DNA of 64,000 nt from Wurfbainia villosa (taxonomy: Eukaryota > Streptophyta > Magnoliopsida > Zingiberales > Zingiberaceae). Below the pieces are notes generated by a model. It did no database searches and was not told the DNA's origin. It worked only from the letters and a program-made list of their open reading frames with translations. The DNA is taken from the NCBI GenBank assembly GCA_025175895.1, contig CM045993.1:56300621-56364620 (forward strand), given 5' to 3'. Shown here in pieces: positions 1 through 10,922 of this stretch (position 1 is its first letter; each line of letters begins with the position of its first letter). Position numbers and translations under genes: made by a program.

Positions 1-221
1 TCCAATACATCACAATTACACATATAGAGATACTCACTAGTTGTGATCCAATCACAAATTCTCTCATGCTATGAATCGTATTAAGAACATTCAGTAAATG
101 AGTTTAAGATCTAATCAAATACATGAAAACATGTATACTCAAATAGTGAATCTTCATTTATCATATAAATGGTACAACCATAAGGCAATTGCCTTAGGAC
201 ACCTCTCATATATTACTAATA
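1..221 (-). mobile_element. LTR fragment of family X (X'), cut by window edge
   Basis: This stretch matches, with few differences, the high-coordinate end of the solo LTR X at 23275-23492. It lies in the same orientation, so it is the 5' end of a minus-strand LTR. It stops at about 221 in a degraded CA end (ATA where X has ACA). The next bases match the reverse complement of about 24800 inside element Y1, so X' is inserted into the internal region of a Y-family element. The rest of X' lies outside the window. Confidence 0.75.
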
Positions 222-393
222 CTCCTAACCCTAGGACATGCTTTGGAGAGCATTAGAAATGGTAAAAATTCATTGGATATAGATTAGAAGAAGTGTTTAG
301 GGTGAGTATCAATTTTAAGGCGGATGAGAGTTCATTGTTGAACTTTGTCTTAATTTTGATTATTTAAATGTTCCTATTGGCATAGGGACTCTC
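222..393 (+). mobile_element. Internal region of gag-only element Y+, left part
   Basis: The reverse complement of 24640-24800, which is non-coding DNA between gag and the PPT of Y1, matches this stretch. The match resumes at 9916 after the Tekay-like insertion. Y+ is therefore a plus-strand copy of the Y family. No coding sequence is visible. The last five bases, CTCTC, are repeated at 9916-9920 as the target duplication of element T. Confidence 0.8.
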
Positions 394-680
394 TGTAACA
401 CCCCAAATTTTTTCTCCAAAATTTTTGGTATAGAATTTAATTTTTTTGTCTAGTAGATTATATATGGGATCCTGGAAAATGATGATAAAAGAACAAAAAA
501 AGTGGAGAGGTAGGGTTTGAACCTTAAACCTCTTGGTGAGAGTTAACTCTTACCATGCATGTGATGACCAAGTGCTCAGCAGTAGCTTACTATTGGAAAA
601 AGAGGAGAAATTGTAGATGAGTGTGAGGAGGGTAAAATGAAAAGGCATGAAAAGAGAAGAGGCACTTCTCTTCCTCCCTT

Positions 681-688
681 TATAAATA
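681..688 (+). promoter_or_regulatory. TATA box of T 5' LTR
   Basis: TATAAATA follows a pyrimidine-rich stretch, and a CT-rich segment (about 716-770) follows it, typical of a plant core promoter and 5' leader. The same box is at 7070-7077 in the 3' LTR. Confidence 0.6.
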
Positions 689-920
689 GAAGTGGAAGTT
701 CCATTTGGCCACTTCTTCTTCCCTCTTCTCTTCTTCTTCCTCACCGAAACTCACCTTCTCCCTTTCCATTTTCCGAAATTCATCTAAGCAAGAAGAAGGC
801 TAGGGTTGGCTTCCATTAGGTCATCTTCAAACTAAAAGCCAAGCGAAGGAAGTAAGATTCTCTCACCTGCAGTATATTTGTTCTTGTAGGACATGATACA
901 TGAAAGAAATATGATGCTAG

Positions 921-1495
921 ATACCTTATAAGTTTCGGCCAACCAAGGTTTTTGGGCTAGGGTTGCATGAAAATGCTTCTAAGAAAATTTTTATAGGTTG
1001 TATGCTTCATGTAGGAATTTTTAGGTGCCAAAAACCCAAGCTTTGTGCCCCTACATGTTTCGGCCAACCAAGGTTTTTGGGCTAGGGTTTCATGAAAACA
1101 CCCCTTATGAAGTTATGTTATGTTGTATGCCTTCATGTATGAATTTATGTAACAAAAATAAAATAAAATTTTGGTACCCTACAAGTTTCGGCCAACATTG
1201 GTTTTAGGGCTAGGGTTTCATGAAAACACCTCTTATGAAGTTATGTTATGTTGTATGCCTTCATGTATGAATTTAGGTAACAAAAATAAAATTTTGGTAC
1301 CCTACAAGTTTCGGCCAACATTGGTTTTAGGGCTAGGGTTTCATGAAAACACCCCTTATGAAGTTATGTTATGTTGTATGCCTTCATGTATGAATTTATG
1401 TAACCAAAAATAAAATTTTGGTACCCTCCAAGTTTCGGCCAACAATGGTTTTAGGGCTAGGGTTGCATGAAAACACCCCTTAGGAAATTAGGATA
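921..1495 (+). repeat. Tandem array A in T 5' LTR, units of about 123-128 bases
   Basis: The phrase AAGTTTCGGCCAACA (or a variant) recurs at about 930, 1055, 1183, 1306 and 1430, each followed by GGGCTAGGGTTTCATGAAAA. Short open frames here arise from the repeat and are not genes. The copy in the 3' LTR spans about 7311-7886. Confidence 0.85.
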
Positions 1496-1965
1496 TGCCT
1501 ATGTGATGAACATGTTTATGATTTTAATATGCCATGAAATATGCCTATGTGATGAACATGTTTATGATTTTCATATGTCATGAAATATGCCTATGTGATG
1601 AACATGTTTATGATTTTAATATGCCATGAATTATGCCTATGTGATGACCATGTTTCTGATTTTAATATGCCTATGAGATGAACATGTCTATGATTTTCAT
1701 ATGTCATGAAATATGCCTATGTGATGAACATGTTTATGATTTTAATATGCCATGAATTATGCCTATGTGATGAACATGTTTCTGATTTTAATATGCCTAT
1801 GTGATGAACATGTCTATGATTTTAATATGTCATGAATTATGCCTATGTGATGAATATGTTTATGATTTAATATGCCATGAAATATGCCTATGTGATGAAC
1901 GAGTTGATGATTTTAATATGACATGAAATATGCTTATGTGATGAACATGATTATGCTTTAAGACC
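1496..1965 (+). repeat. Tandem array B in T 5' LTR, units of about 46 bases
   Basis: About ten diverged units of ATGCCTATGTGATGAACATG followed by TTTATGATTTTAATATGCC. Some units are shortened. The 3' LTR copy (about 7882-8395) has one extra short unit, so the array changes length between the two LTRs. Confidence 0.8.
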
Positions 1966-2454
1966 CCTTTAGGGTATTCTTAAGTTATGAATGCATATAT
2001 GCTATGACATGTCTAAAAAGATGCTTCCCCTTTTTATGTTAGGATTAAGAGCTCTCCTTATGATAAGATAAGACGGAGATGCTTCCCTTTTTAAGTAGGG
2101 ATTAAGAGCTCTCCTTATGATAAGATAAGACGGAGATGCTTCCCCTTTTATGTTGGGGATTAAGAGCATTCTTTATGATATGACAAGAAAGAAAGGAATT
2201 AAGTATTTTACTTTGTAAGAGGTTAAGTACCCGACCCGTTAGGTGGTCGTTAATCAAATCCAAAGGGACATAAGAAGACGTAAGAGGTCTTGCCCTAGTA
2301 AGACGTAAGAGGTCTTGCTCTAGTAGGTCTGGTGGCTCGCTACCCCAGCCTATTAGGGAACGCGCATTATGTGGTACTTAACCTGGGGCCCCCCATTCAA
2401 GTTATGATTATGTTGAAGTACCTATATGTATATGTTTTGAAAGAAAGGACTTGT

Positions 2455-2815
2455 ATGAAATTAAGAATGCTTATGATTATGTCCTTTATGCATGTTTAGG
2501 ATTTATGAAATTATGAATGTTTATGTTCAAGTTTAAGAATGCTTATGATTATGTCCTTGATGCATGTTTAGGATTTATGAAATTATGAATGCTTATGTTC
2601 AAGTTTAAGAATGTTTATTATTATGTCCTTTATGATGTTTAGGATTTATGAGATTATGAATGCTTATGTTCAAGTTTAAGAATGCTTATGATTATGTCCT
2701 TGATGCATGTTTAGGATTTATGAAATTATGAATGCTTATATTCAAGTTTATGAATGCTTATGATTATGTCCTTTATGCATGTTTAGGATTGATGATGTCA
2801 TGAATGCTTATGTTT
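2455..2815 (+). repeat. Tandem array C in T 5' LTR, units of about 72 bases
   Basis: About five copies of a unit containing AAGAATGCTTATGATTATG, GCATGTTTAGGATTTATG and CTTATGTTCAAGTTT. The 3' LTR counterpart is at about 8880-9240. Confidence 0.8.
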
Positions 2816-3486
2816 AATTTATGCCATGCTTAGATTTAATTATGTTTAGCATGCTTATGTAAATCTCATGCCATGCTTATGTTTTATTACGTGGGTATGT
2901 TGATGATTAGTGTTGTTATGAAATACTTATGCTATTTATGCTAGTATGCTCATGTCTTCTAATTGTTTGATGAAGTTGTGGCTTTTGTGAGTAGGCAAGA
3001 ATCTTACTAAGCTATATGCTTATAGTTTATGTTGTCCATATACTGCAGATACAGGAAACATGAACTAGAGGAAGTAGCAGGAGGGGCCAAGTGTGTGTGT
3101 GATAGTGGCATGGTGGAAAAAGACCCTATTACTATCTGCTTATATTTATATGCTCAATGAATAACTTAAGACATTGCTTCCGCTTATAAGACTTGTGATT
3201 TATTAGTACCATGTTGGATGTTGCTTAGTTATGCTACTGTTCAATTACTTAAGAAAGTTTGATATGTTAGAACTCATGAATGAATCTTTATGTTATGCAT
3301 GTTATAAAATGAGATAAGATATGTTAACATGCTAATTATGAATATGATATGTGATGCATGTATAAAAGAAGGTTTAAGCCATGATAACATGTTTAAGTAT
3401 GTAAATAGTGAAATGATCCATATATGTTATGTTATAAAAAAAAAAAAAGTAGCTACTACGAGAGCAGATAAGGGCAAGGCCACTGA

Positions 3487-3500
3487 GTATCAGAGCGGGG
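3487..3500 (+). promoter_or_regulatory. Primer binding site of T (initiator tRNA-Met type)
   Basis: GTATCAGAGCGGGG directly follows the 5' LTR and resembles TGGTATCAGAGC, the plant retroelement primer binding site complementary to initiator tRNA-Met. Confidence 0.65.
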
Positions 3501-4186
3501 TTCACCTTTCCACTATCACACATCAAGCCTCCATCCTGCTATTTCCAAGTAAGTAACTTTATGCATACCTAAGTTTCTTTTATAATGAAGAATGTCTTCT
3601 ATTTAGATAGAAATAATACCTCATCATGTTTTAGTATAATGGAATCACACTTGTGACTTAGATAGAAATAATACCTCGTCATGTTTTAGTAGAATGAAAC
3701 CATACTTGTGACTTAGATAGTAATGATATCTTACCAAGCTTTATATGATGGAAACATGTCTCTAACCTAGAAATACCACTAGAAAGGATACCTTACCTTG
3801 TTTATGATAAGAAATGTTTTTTTTTGTTTTGGCTTAAATATGCATGAATTCATGTAGGATAATCTTATGCTAGCCTAGCCTTTAGTTTGAGTAATGCATG
3901 AATATACGAATGATAGCTTTATGCTAGCCTTAATTTAATTACGCGTAGATAAACGAACGAAAAAAAAAAAAGAAAAAACTTATACTAGCTTCGCAAGAAA
4001 TACTGGTGATTGGGTCAAAGGTAGACAAGTTAGGTAAATCGAAATTGATCAGCAAAAAACTCCTAAAATTACGAAGATTTGATTTTCGTAATTATTGGTG
4101 TAAGGTCTATGCTCATATGAATTGAATTAAGCCGGTTTCATATGGGTTAGTCGGTTTTGTACTGACTTCATTTATTTCAATTTCAG
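3501..4186 (+). other. Leader of T with a candidate intron
   Basis: There is no coding sequence. A canonical donor GTAAGT starts at 3549, and a pyrimidine-rich acceptor ending TTTCAG stops at 4186, exactly one base before the ATG of the next ORF. Removal would excise 638 bases. The stretch also holds a direct repeat of about 60 bases (ACTTAGATAGAAATAATACC, near 3655 and 3710). Splicing is inferred from signals only. Confidence 0.45.
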
Positions 4187-4678
4187 ATGGCACGGACGAT
4201 GACTACAATGACCCGTCGTGATGTGTTACGAAACCGATTGAGGGAAGCTATTGAAGAGATAGTTTATAAACCTGATGGTGGGGTCATCGGACACATGAGA
4301 AGGCTCGATGATCTTTTTAGGAGACTCGAGCAGCAGGAGTTTCCGTTACTAGACAATTATCGGATATGGGCCTTGGTACGCTCTCTGCCAAATGATTTCA
4401 TGGTAGTTGCACATCACGTATGGGGCCGCTATGAAGGGCGGATAACATATGTTGAGTTGTGCTGGGAACTACTGGAGCACAAGGTTCAAGAGAATCCTGT
4501 GGTAGAGAATCCGGTGGTAGCTGGCCTCGAGAAGAATGAAGAGAGTTCTATAAACAGTCAACTTATTGGCCAGCCTGAGACTACCCTAGTGAGGCCAAGG
4601 AAGATAGGACTAAAAATAATTACAACTGCACTAGGGTTTGTCCTAGTGGGAGTCGTAATGAACTATCTTCTCAAGTAG
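4187..4678 (+). CDS. Extra ORF of element T, UBN2-gag-like, function unknown
   Basis: This is an open frame of 163 codons. Residues about 30-100 (IGHMRRLDDLFRRLEQ, then LVRSLPNDF, then YVELCWELLEHK) have the helical pattern and the SLP motif seen in UBN2-type Gag of Ty1/copia elements, which is unexpected in a Ty3/gypsy element. The C-terminus (about residues 138-160, IITTALGFVLVGVVMNYLL) is hydrophobic and could be a membrane segment or a frameshifted tail. The ATG follows a splice-acceptor-like TTTCAG. The true gag remnant lies downstream. Similarity is judged by eye; it could be a frameshifted gag N-terminus. Confidence 0.45.
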   Translation: MARTMTTMTRRDVLRNRLREAIEEIVYKPDGGVIGHMRRLDDLFRRLEQQEFPLLDNYRIWALVRSLPNDFMVVAHHVWGRYEGRITYVELCWELLEHKVQENPVVENPVVAGLEKNEESSINSQLIGQPETTLVRPRKIGLKIITTALGFVLVGVVMNYLLK

Positions 4679-4819
4679 TTTTTTTGTTTAGATTAGAAAT
4701 AAGGAATGTTATATGTTAACATTTTTCCTTCTTGTCTGAAAGTATGAATAAGAGATAATAAGTTCGTTTCTTTTGAAATTAATGATAAGTTCGTTGCTTG
4801 GGATGTGTATGGTATAGTT

Positions 4820-5067
4820 GATCAATGTCGGTTAGATTGGAACATACGAATGATGAGTGGAAACAAAGTTGCCGCTTGACTTTGTAAACCAATTCAATTT
4901 ACATCCTATCGATGCAGCCAAAGCCGCGAAGAGATTCAACCGACTCACATGCTTATACCAGAGTTGGTCAGCACGGAAAGAGAAAGGGTCAGACTCATGC
5001 TTAAGATGCTCCGACCGGAAATAGCTCTTAATGTGGCCGGCGGAGCTCATAGACCGCAGACCACCAG
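4820..5067 (+). pseudogene. Gag remnant of T
   Basis: Broken frames hold a piece reading ERERVRLMLKMLRPEIALNV, in the style of chromovirus Gag (a run of charged residues, then GLRPEI or MLRPEI). Stops and frame changes occur throughout. The piece ends near 5067, where it joins the C-terminal part of RNase H, so the rest of gag, protease, RT and most of RNase H were lost in one deletion. Confidence 0.55.
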
Positions 5068-5988
5068 AGTCTGAGATATTTCTTCACTCAGAAAGACCTA
5101 AACATGAGACAATGCAGATGACTCGAGCTAGTCAAAGATTATGATTGTGAGATATTCTATCATCCAGGGAAGGCCAATAAGGTGGCAGATGCACTTAGCA
5201 GAAAGTCCTGTGCCGCTTTGATGTCCTTATCGATGCTATCTCAGCCCCTGAAAAGGGAAATAATGAATTACGGAATAGAGGTTATTTCTGGACAACTTTC
5301 CACCATGACGATAGCGCCGACGTTGTTCGACAATATATTGGGAAAGCAAGATGGTGATTCAGACATCCAGAAGATCAAACAGGAAGTCCGGGAAGGAAGG
5401 GATAATGGATTCCGCATTTCCGACAGTGGATTATTATACCTTCGGGACCGACTATGTATTCTGGACGATCCAGAATTACGAAAGAAGATACTCGAGGAAT
5501 CCCATGGAACCCCTTATACCATGCATCCTGGATCTACAAAAATGTATCAGGACTTAAGAGATAAATTTTGGTGGTCCGGCATGAAAAGGGATGTGGCTCG
5601 GTACGTCAGCACCTGTCTGACCTGCCAGAGGGTTAAGGCAGAACACCAGAAACCTGGAGGATTACTGCAGCCGATACAAATTCCAGAGTGGAAATGGGAA
5701 GAAATTTCTATGGATTTCATCTCAGGATTACCCAGAACAACAAATGGTTATGATGCTATATGGGTAATCATAGACCAGTTGACAAAGTCTGCCCATTTCC
5801 TGGCAATTAAGATGACCTATCCGGTTGAGCAGCTAGCTCAATTATATGCCAAGGAAATTATCAGATTACATGGAGTGCCTAAGGCTATTATTTCTGATTG
5901 TGATGGCCGTTTTACCTCCCATTTCTGGGAATGTGTTCAGAAGGCTCTTGGCACTAAGTTGAGATTGATTTGCGTTTCATCCTCGTAA
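5068..5988 (+). pseudogene. pol: T pol remnant: RNase H C-terminus and integrase core
   Basis: The first part reads YFFTQKDLNMRQ and, later, YHPGKANKVADALSRK, the classic end of Ty3/gypsy RNase H, with a stop between them. From 5182 a frame of 268 codons continues with the integrase zinc domain (HPGSTKMY, then CLTCQ) and the catalytic core: first Asp in MDFISGLP, second Asp in the block ISDCDGRF, where ISDRDPRF is usual. The frame ends just before the HPQTDGQ block that precedes the catalytic Glu; the matching bases are present but mutated and shifted by one base. Confidence 0.85.
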
Positions 5989-6749
5989 TCACTGGCGAGG
6001 AAAGAGTGAACCAGGTGCTGGAAGATATGTTGCGGGCTTGTGCCTTAGACTTTAAGGGGAGTTGGTGTCGATATTTGTGCTTGACAGAGTTTGCTTACAA
6101 CAACAGTTACCAGGCCACTATTGGAATGACACCATATGAAGCTCTATACAGGAGAAGATGCAGGTCTCCTATCTGCTGGTACGAGGGTGGTGAAAGGAGG
6201 GAAATGGGTTTTCAGGCCGATATTATTGACGATACCACCCGAGCGATACAGACTATCCGTTATAGGATAGAGACTGCTCAGAGTCGGCAAAGGAGTTATG
6301 CGGATAAGAGACGCCGACCACTGGAATTCGAAGTTGGGGATTTTGTGTTCCTCAAGGTCGCCCCTATGAAAGGAGTAATGAGATTTGGAAGAAAGGGAAA
6401 GCTGAGTCCGCGTTATGTAAGACCGTATCAGATCCTGAAAAGAATCGGCAAGGTGGCCTATGAGCTAGAGCTACCTCAGGAGATGTCGACAATCCACAAT
6501 GTCTTTCATGTATCAATGCTCAAGAGATGCGTTCCCAATGCAGACCAGGTGATCGAACCCATGGCAATACAAATTCAAGGGGACCTAAGTTATGAAAGCC
6601 GACCTATTCAGATAACAGATCGGGAGGTCAAGAAGCTAAGGAGCAAAGAGGTACCCTTAGTGAAGGTCCTATGGCGAAGTCAAGGGTTCGAAGAGTTCAC
6701 GTGGGAACGAGAAGACGAGATGCGACAAAAGTATCCGAAACTGTTTTAA
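5970..6749 (+). pseudogene. pol: T pol remnant: integrase C-terminus and chromodomain
   Basis: The frame is displaced from the previous one by a one-base shift near 5975. It resumes at RVNQVLEDMLRAC and runs through the integrase C-terminal region (AYNNSYQATIGMTPYEALY, GDFVFLKVAPMKG, FHVSMLKR). It ends in a chromodomain-like tail of about 50 residues (PIQITDREVKKLRSKEVP, then WEREDEMRQKYPKLF). This tail is the mark of chromoviruses and would steer integration. The C-terminal frame is open for 259 codons, better preserved than the rest of pol. It ends with a stop at 6747-6749, about 35 bases before the 3' LTR. Confidence 0.88.
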
Positions 6750-6770
6750 GATCGGGACGAACTTTTAATA

Positions 6771-6783
6771 AGGTATGGGGGAT
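6771..6783 (+). promoter_or_regulatory. Polypurine tract of T
   Basis: AGGTATGGGGGAT lies directly before the TGTAACA start of the 3' LTR, the usual place for plus-strand DNA priming. Confidence 0.7.
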
Positions 6784-9700
6784 TGTAACACCCCAAAATT
6801 TTTCTCCAAATTTTTGGTATAGAATTTAATTTTTTTGTCTAGTAGATTATATATGGGATCTTGGAAAATGATGATAAAAGAACAAAAAAAGTGGAGAGGT
6901 GGGGTTTGAACCTTAAACCTCTTTGTGAGAGTTAACTCTTACCATGCATGTGATGACCAAGTGCTCAGCAGTAGCTTACTGTTGGAGAAAGAGGAGAAAT
7001 TGTAGATGAGTGTGAGGAGGGTAAAATGAAGAGGCATGAAAAGAGAAGAGACACTTCTCTTCCTCCCTTTATAAATAGGAGTGGAAGTTCCATTTGGCCA
7101 CTTCTTCTTCCCTCTTCTCTTCTTCTTCCTCACCGAAACTCACCTTCTCCCTTTCCATTTTCCGAAATTCATCCAAGCAAGAAGAAGGCTAGGGTTGGCT
7201 TCCATTAGGTCATCTTCAAACTAAAAGCCAAGCGAAGGAAGTAAGATTCCCTCACCTGCAGTATATTTGTTCTTGTAGGACATGATACATGAAAGAAATA
7301 TGATGCTAGATACCTTATAAGTTTCGGCCAACCAAGGTTTTTGGGCTAGGGTTGCATGAAAATGCTTCTAAGGAAATTTTTATAGGTTGTATGCTTCATG
7401 TAGGAATTTTTAGGTGCCAAAAACCCAAGCTTTGTGCCCCTACATGTTTCGGCCAACCAAGGTTTTTGGGCTAGGGTTTCATGAAAACACCCCTTATGAA
7501 GTTATGTTATGTTGTATGCCTTCATGTATGAATTTATGTAACAAAAATAAAATAAAATATTGGTACCCTACAAGTTTCGGCCAACATTGGTTTTAGGGCT
7601 AGGGTTTCATGAAAACACCTCTTATGAAGTTATGTTATGTTGTATGCCTTCATGTATGAATTTAGGTAACAAAAATAAAATTTTGGTACCCTACAAGTTT
7701 CGGCCAACATTGGTTTTAGGGCTAGGGTTTCATGAAAACACCCCTTATGAAGTTATGTTATGTTGTATGCCTTCATGTATGAATTTATGTAACCAAAAAT
7801 AAAATTTTGGTACCCTCCAAGTTTCGGCCAACAATGGTTTTAGGGCTAGGGTTGCATGAAAACACCCCTTAGGAAATTAGGATATGTTGTATGCCTATGT
7901 GATGAACATGTTTATGATTTTAATATGCCATGAAATATGCCTATGTAATGAACATGTTTATGATTTTCATATGTCATGAAATATGCCTATGTGATGAACA
8001 TGTTTATGATTTTAATATGCCATGAATTATGCCTATGTGATGACCATGTTTCTGATTTTAATATGCCTATGAGATGAACATGTCTATGATTTTCATATGT
8101 CATGAAATATGCCTATGTGATGAACATGTTTATGATTTTAATATGCCATGAATTATGCCTATGTGATGAACATGTTTCTGATTTTAATATGCCTATGTGA
8201 TGAACATGTTTCTGATTTTAATATGCCTATGTGATGAACATGTCTATGATTTTAATATGTCATGAATTATGCCTATGTGATGAATATGTTTATGATTTAA
8301 TATGCCATGAAATATGCCTATGTGATGAACGAGTTGATGATTTTAATATGCCATGAAATATGCTTATGTGATGAACATGATTATGCTTTAAGACCCCTTT
8401 AGGGTATTCTTAAGTTATGAATGCATATATGCTATGATATGTCTAAAAAGATGCTTCCCCTTTTTATGTTGGGATTAAGAGCTCTCCTTATGATAAGATA
8501 AGATGGGGATGCTTCCCTTTTTAAGTAGGGATTAAGAGCTCTCCTTATGATAAGATAAGACGGAGATGCTTCCCCTTTTATGTTGGGGATTAAGAGCATT
8601 CTTTATGATATGACAAGAAAGAAAGGAATTAAGTATTTTACTTTGTAAGAGGTTAAGTACCCGACCCGTTAGGTGGTCGTTAATCAAATCCAAAGGGACA
8701 TAAGAAGATGTAAGAGGTCTTGCCCTGGTAAGACGTAAGAGGTCTTGCTCTAGTAGGTCTGGTGGCTCGCTACCCTAGCCTATTAGGGAACGCGCATTAT
8801 GTGGTACTTAACCTGGGGCCCCCCATTCAAGTTATGATTATGTTGAAGTACCTATATGTATATGTTTTGAAAAGAAAGGACTTGTATGAAATTAAGAATG
8901 CTTATGATTATGTCCTTTATGCATGTTTAGGATTTATGAAATTATGAATGCTTATGTTCAAGTTTAAGAATGCTTATGATTATGTCCTTGATGCATGTTT
9001 AGGATTTATGAAATTATGAATGCTTATGTTCAAGTTTAAGAATGTTTATTATTATGTCCTTTATGCATGTTTAGGATTTATGAGATTATGAATGCTTATG
9101 TTCAAGTTTAAGAATGCTTATGATTATGTCCTTGATGCATGTTTAGGATTTATGAAATTATGAATGCTTATATTCAAGTTTAAGAATACTTATGATTATG
9201 TCCTTTATGCATGTTTAGGATTGATGATGTCATGAATGCTTATGTTTAATTTATGCCATGCTTAGATTTAATTATTTTTAGCATGCTTATGTAAATCTCA
9301 TGCCATGCTTATATTTTATTACGTGGGTATGTTGATGATTAGTGTTGTTATGAAATACTTATGCTATTTATGCTAGTATGCTCATGTCTTCTAATTGTTT
9401 GATGAAGTTGTGGCTTTTGTGAGTAGGCAAGAATCTTACTAAGCTATATGCTTATAGTTTATGTTGTCCATATCCGCAATACTGAAACATGAACTAGAGG
9501 AAGTAGCAGGAGGGGCCAAGTGTGTGTGTGATAGTGGCATGGTGGAAAAAGACCCTATTACTATCTGCTTATATTTATATGCTCAATGAATAACTTAAGA
9601 CATTGCTTCCGCTTATAAGACTTGTGATTTATTAGTACCATGTTGGATGTTGCTTAGTTATGCTACTGTTCAATTACTTAAGAAAGTTTGATATGTTAGA

Positions 9701-9915
9701 ACTCATGAATGAATCTTTATGTTATGCATGTTATAAAATGAGATAAGATATGTTAACATGCTAATTATGAATATGATATGTGATGCATGTATAAAAGAAG
9801 GTTTACGCCATGATAACATGTTTAAGTATGTAAATGGTGAAATGATCCATATATGTTATGTTATAAAAAAAAAAAAGTAGCGCCGCCCTGAGAGCAGATA
9901 AGGGCGGGCATTACA
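6784..9915 (+). repeat. 3' LTR of element T
   Basis: It is 3132 bases long and matches 394-3485 closely, with scattered substitutions and small indels in the tandem arrays. It has a TATA box at 7070-7077, array A at about 7311-7886, array B at about 7882-8395 and array C at about 8880-9240. It ends TTACA at 9915 and is followed by the duplicated CTCTC. Confidence 0.88.
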
Positions 9916-10284
9916 CTCTCCAAAGACATTGTTGGTGTAATGGTCAAGGGGGAGCAAGCCTTTAGGGGGAGGTATCCATCATGGAATGATGGATGTGTAT
10001 TTTTCTTCATGGGAGGAAAATTTGGGATTGCCTCTCTTAAGTGATATGAGACTTATCACTAGAAAGATTGTAGGCATGTGCTCCTCCAAGGGAGAGATTG
10101 TAAGATCTCATTGGGATATGAGACATTCATACCCTTGGGGAGGACCTTTTTGATGTATGTCAAAAAGGGGGAGAAGTTACCAATTGGGATAGTTGGAATT
10201 TTTATTGGGATTTGAGAATTGTCAATTGGGGATAATTGGTAGACTTGGGTTTAAGGTTTTGTCCAATATCAAAAAGTGGGAGAT
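9916..10284 (+). mobile_element. Internal region of Y+, right part, with polypurine tract
   Basis: It continues 222-393 after the T insertion and matches the reverse complement of about 24267-24640. It is non-coding. It contains GAGATTGTAAGATCTC and several AAAGGGGGAG tracts and ends in AAAAAGTGGGAGAT (10271-10284), the polypurine tract before the LTR. Confidence 0.8.
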
Positions 10285-10922
10285 TGTTGGGGCAATCAGC
10301 CCAGGACTCGAGTTTGACTCGAACCGTATTTTCATGTTAGACAAAACGCATGATATGGGATTGTCATGCGAAGTCCAACATGGGTTGGCCATGTAAATCC
10401 AAGTGGGTAGCCTTGGTAGTGAAAAGTCCAAGCATAGGGCTTGGTGTTGGCAAATCTTACATGGGTTGGCCACGTAAGTCCAAGTGTGTAGCCTTGGCGG
10501 TGAAAGTCCAAGCATGGGGCTTGGCATGGAAAATCCAAGCATGAGGCTTAGTGTGAGAAGTCTTGAGGACTTGGCAAGTTCACTAGGCTCGGGGTCCTTG
10601 AGTCGGTGAAGGATGGCATTGTGAAGCCATGCACTTGGTGCATCCGAGGGACCGTCGGACGGGGAGCGAATGTAGTGAGGCCCAAGCGAAGCATACTTCG
10701 AGGGAAAGAGACGCGAAGGATGACATTGTGAAGTCGTGCGCTTAGTGCATCCGAGGGACGTAGGCCGAGGGAAGAGAGCTTCGGTGGGGAACTCCATGAG
10801 AGGATAAGGTGGACATGGCCAAGTGGCTAAGACTGAGTGTCGGAGACTCAAACGTGGTGTTTAAGGGTTTATCCGATGGTCAGATGCTCAAACAACTTGG
10901 TGTTTGAGGTTTTACCCGACAT

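Larger units (their letters stand above)
394..3485 (+). repeat. 5' LTR of element T
   Basis: This repeat of about 3.09 kb matches 6784-9915. Most of its length is made of internal tandem arrays, described separately. A shorter one lies at about 2021-2175: three near copies of a unit of about 57 bases containing TTAAGAGCTCTCCTTATGAT. The right boundary is set by the following primer binding site; the last 12 or so bases differ from the 3' LTR end (GGCCACTGA against GGGCATTACA), so the boundary is uncertain by a few bases. Confidence 0.85.
394..9915 (+). mobile_element. Ty3/gypsy chromovirus, Tekay/Del-like (element T), internally deleted
   Basis: The element runs from TGTAACACCCC to a TTACA end and is flanked by the five-base duplication CTCTC (389-393 and 9916-9920). 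Both LTRs are very long, about 3.1 kb each, leaving an internal region of only about 3.3 kb. The internal part holds a leader, one extra ORF, a gag remnant fused to the end of RNase H, integrase and a chromodomain-like tail. The order RNase H, integrase, chromodomain and the TGTAACACCCC LTR start suit the Tekay/Del group. Protease and RT are absent, so the copy is non-autonomous. It sits inside element Y+. Confidence 0.88.

Noticed and set aside
1025..1413. Two overlapping frames encoding repeats of a Cys-rich peptide (MLCCMPSCMNL)
   Set aside because: They follow tandem array A in a non-coding LTR and recur only because the DNA repeats; no homology known to me.
1496..1965. Regular short repeats that might suggest a CRISPR array
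   Set aside because: Units are contiguous with no unique spacers, lie in a plant LTR, and diverge by point changes; this is a simple tandem array.
10222..10851. Minus-strand frame of 209 codons, with relatives at 23664-24168 and 28357-28861 on the + strand
   Set aside because: It lies in the Y LTR. The frames come from LTR sequence in several phases and show no domain; the Y gag is elsewhere.
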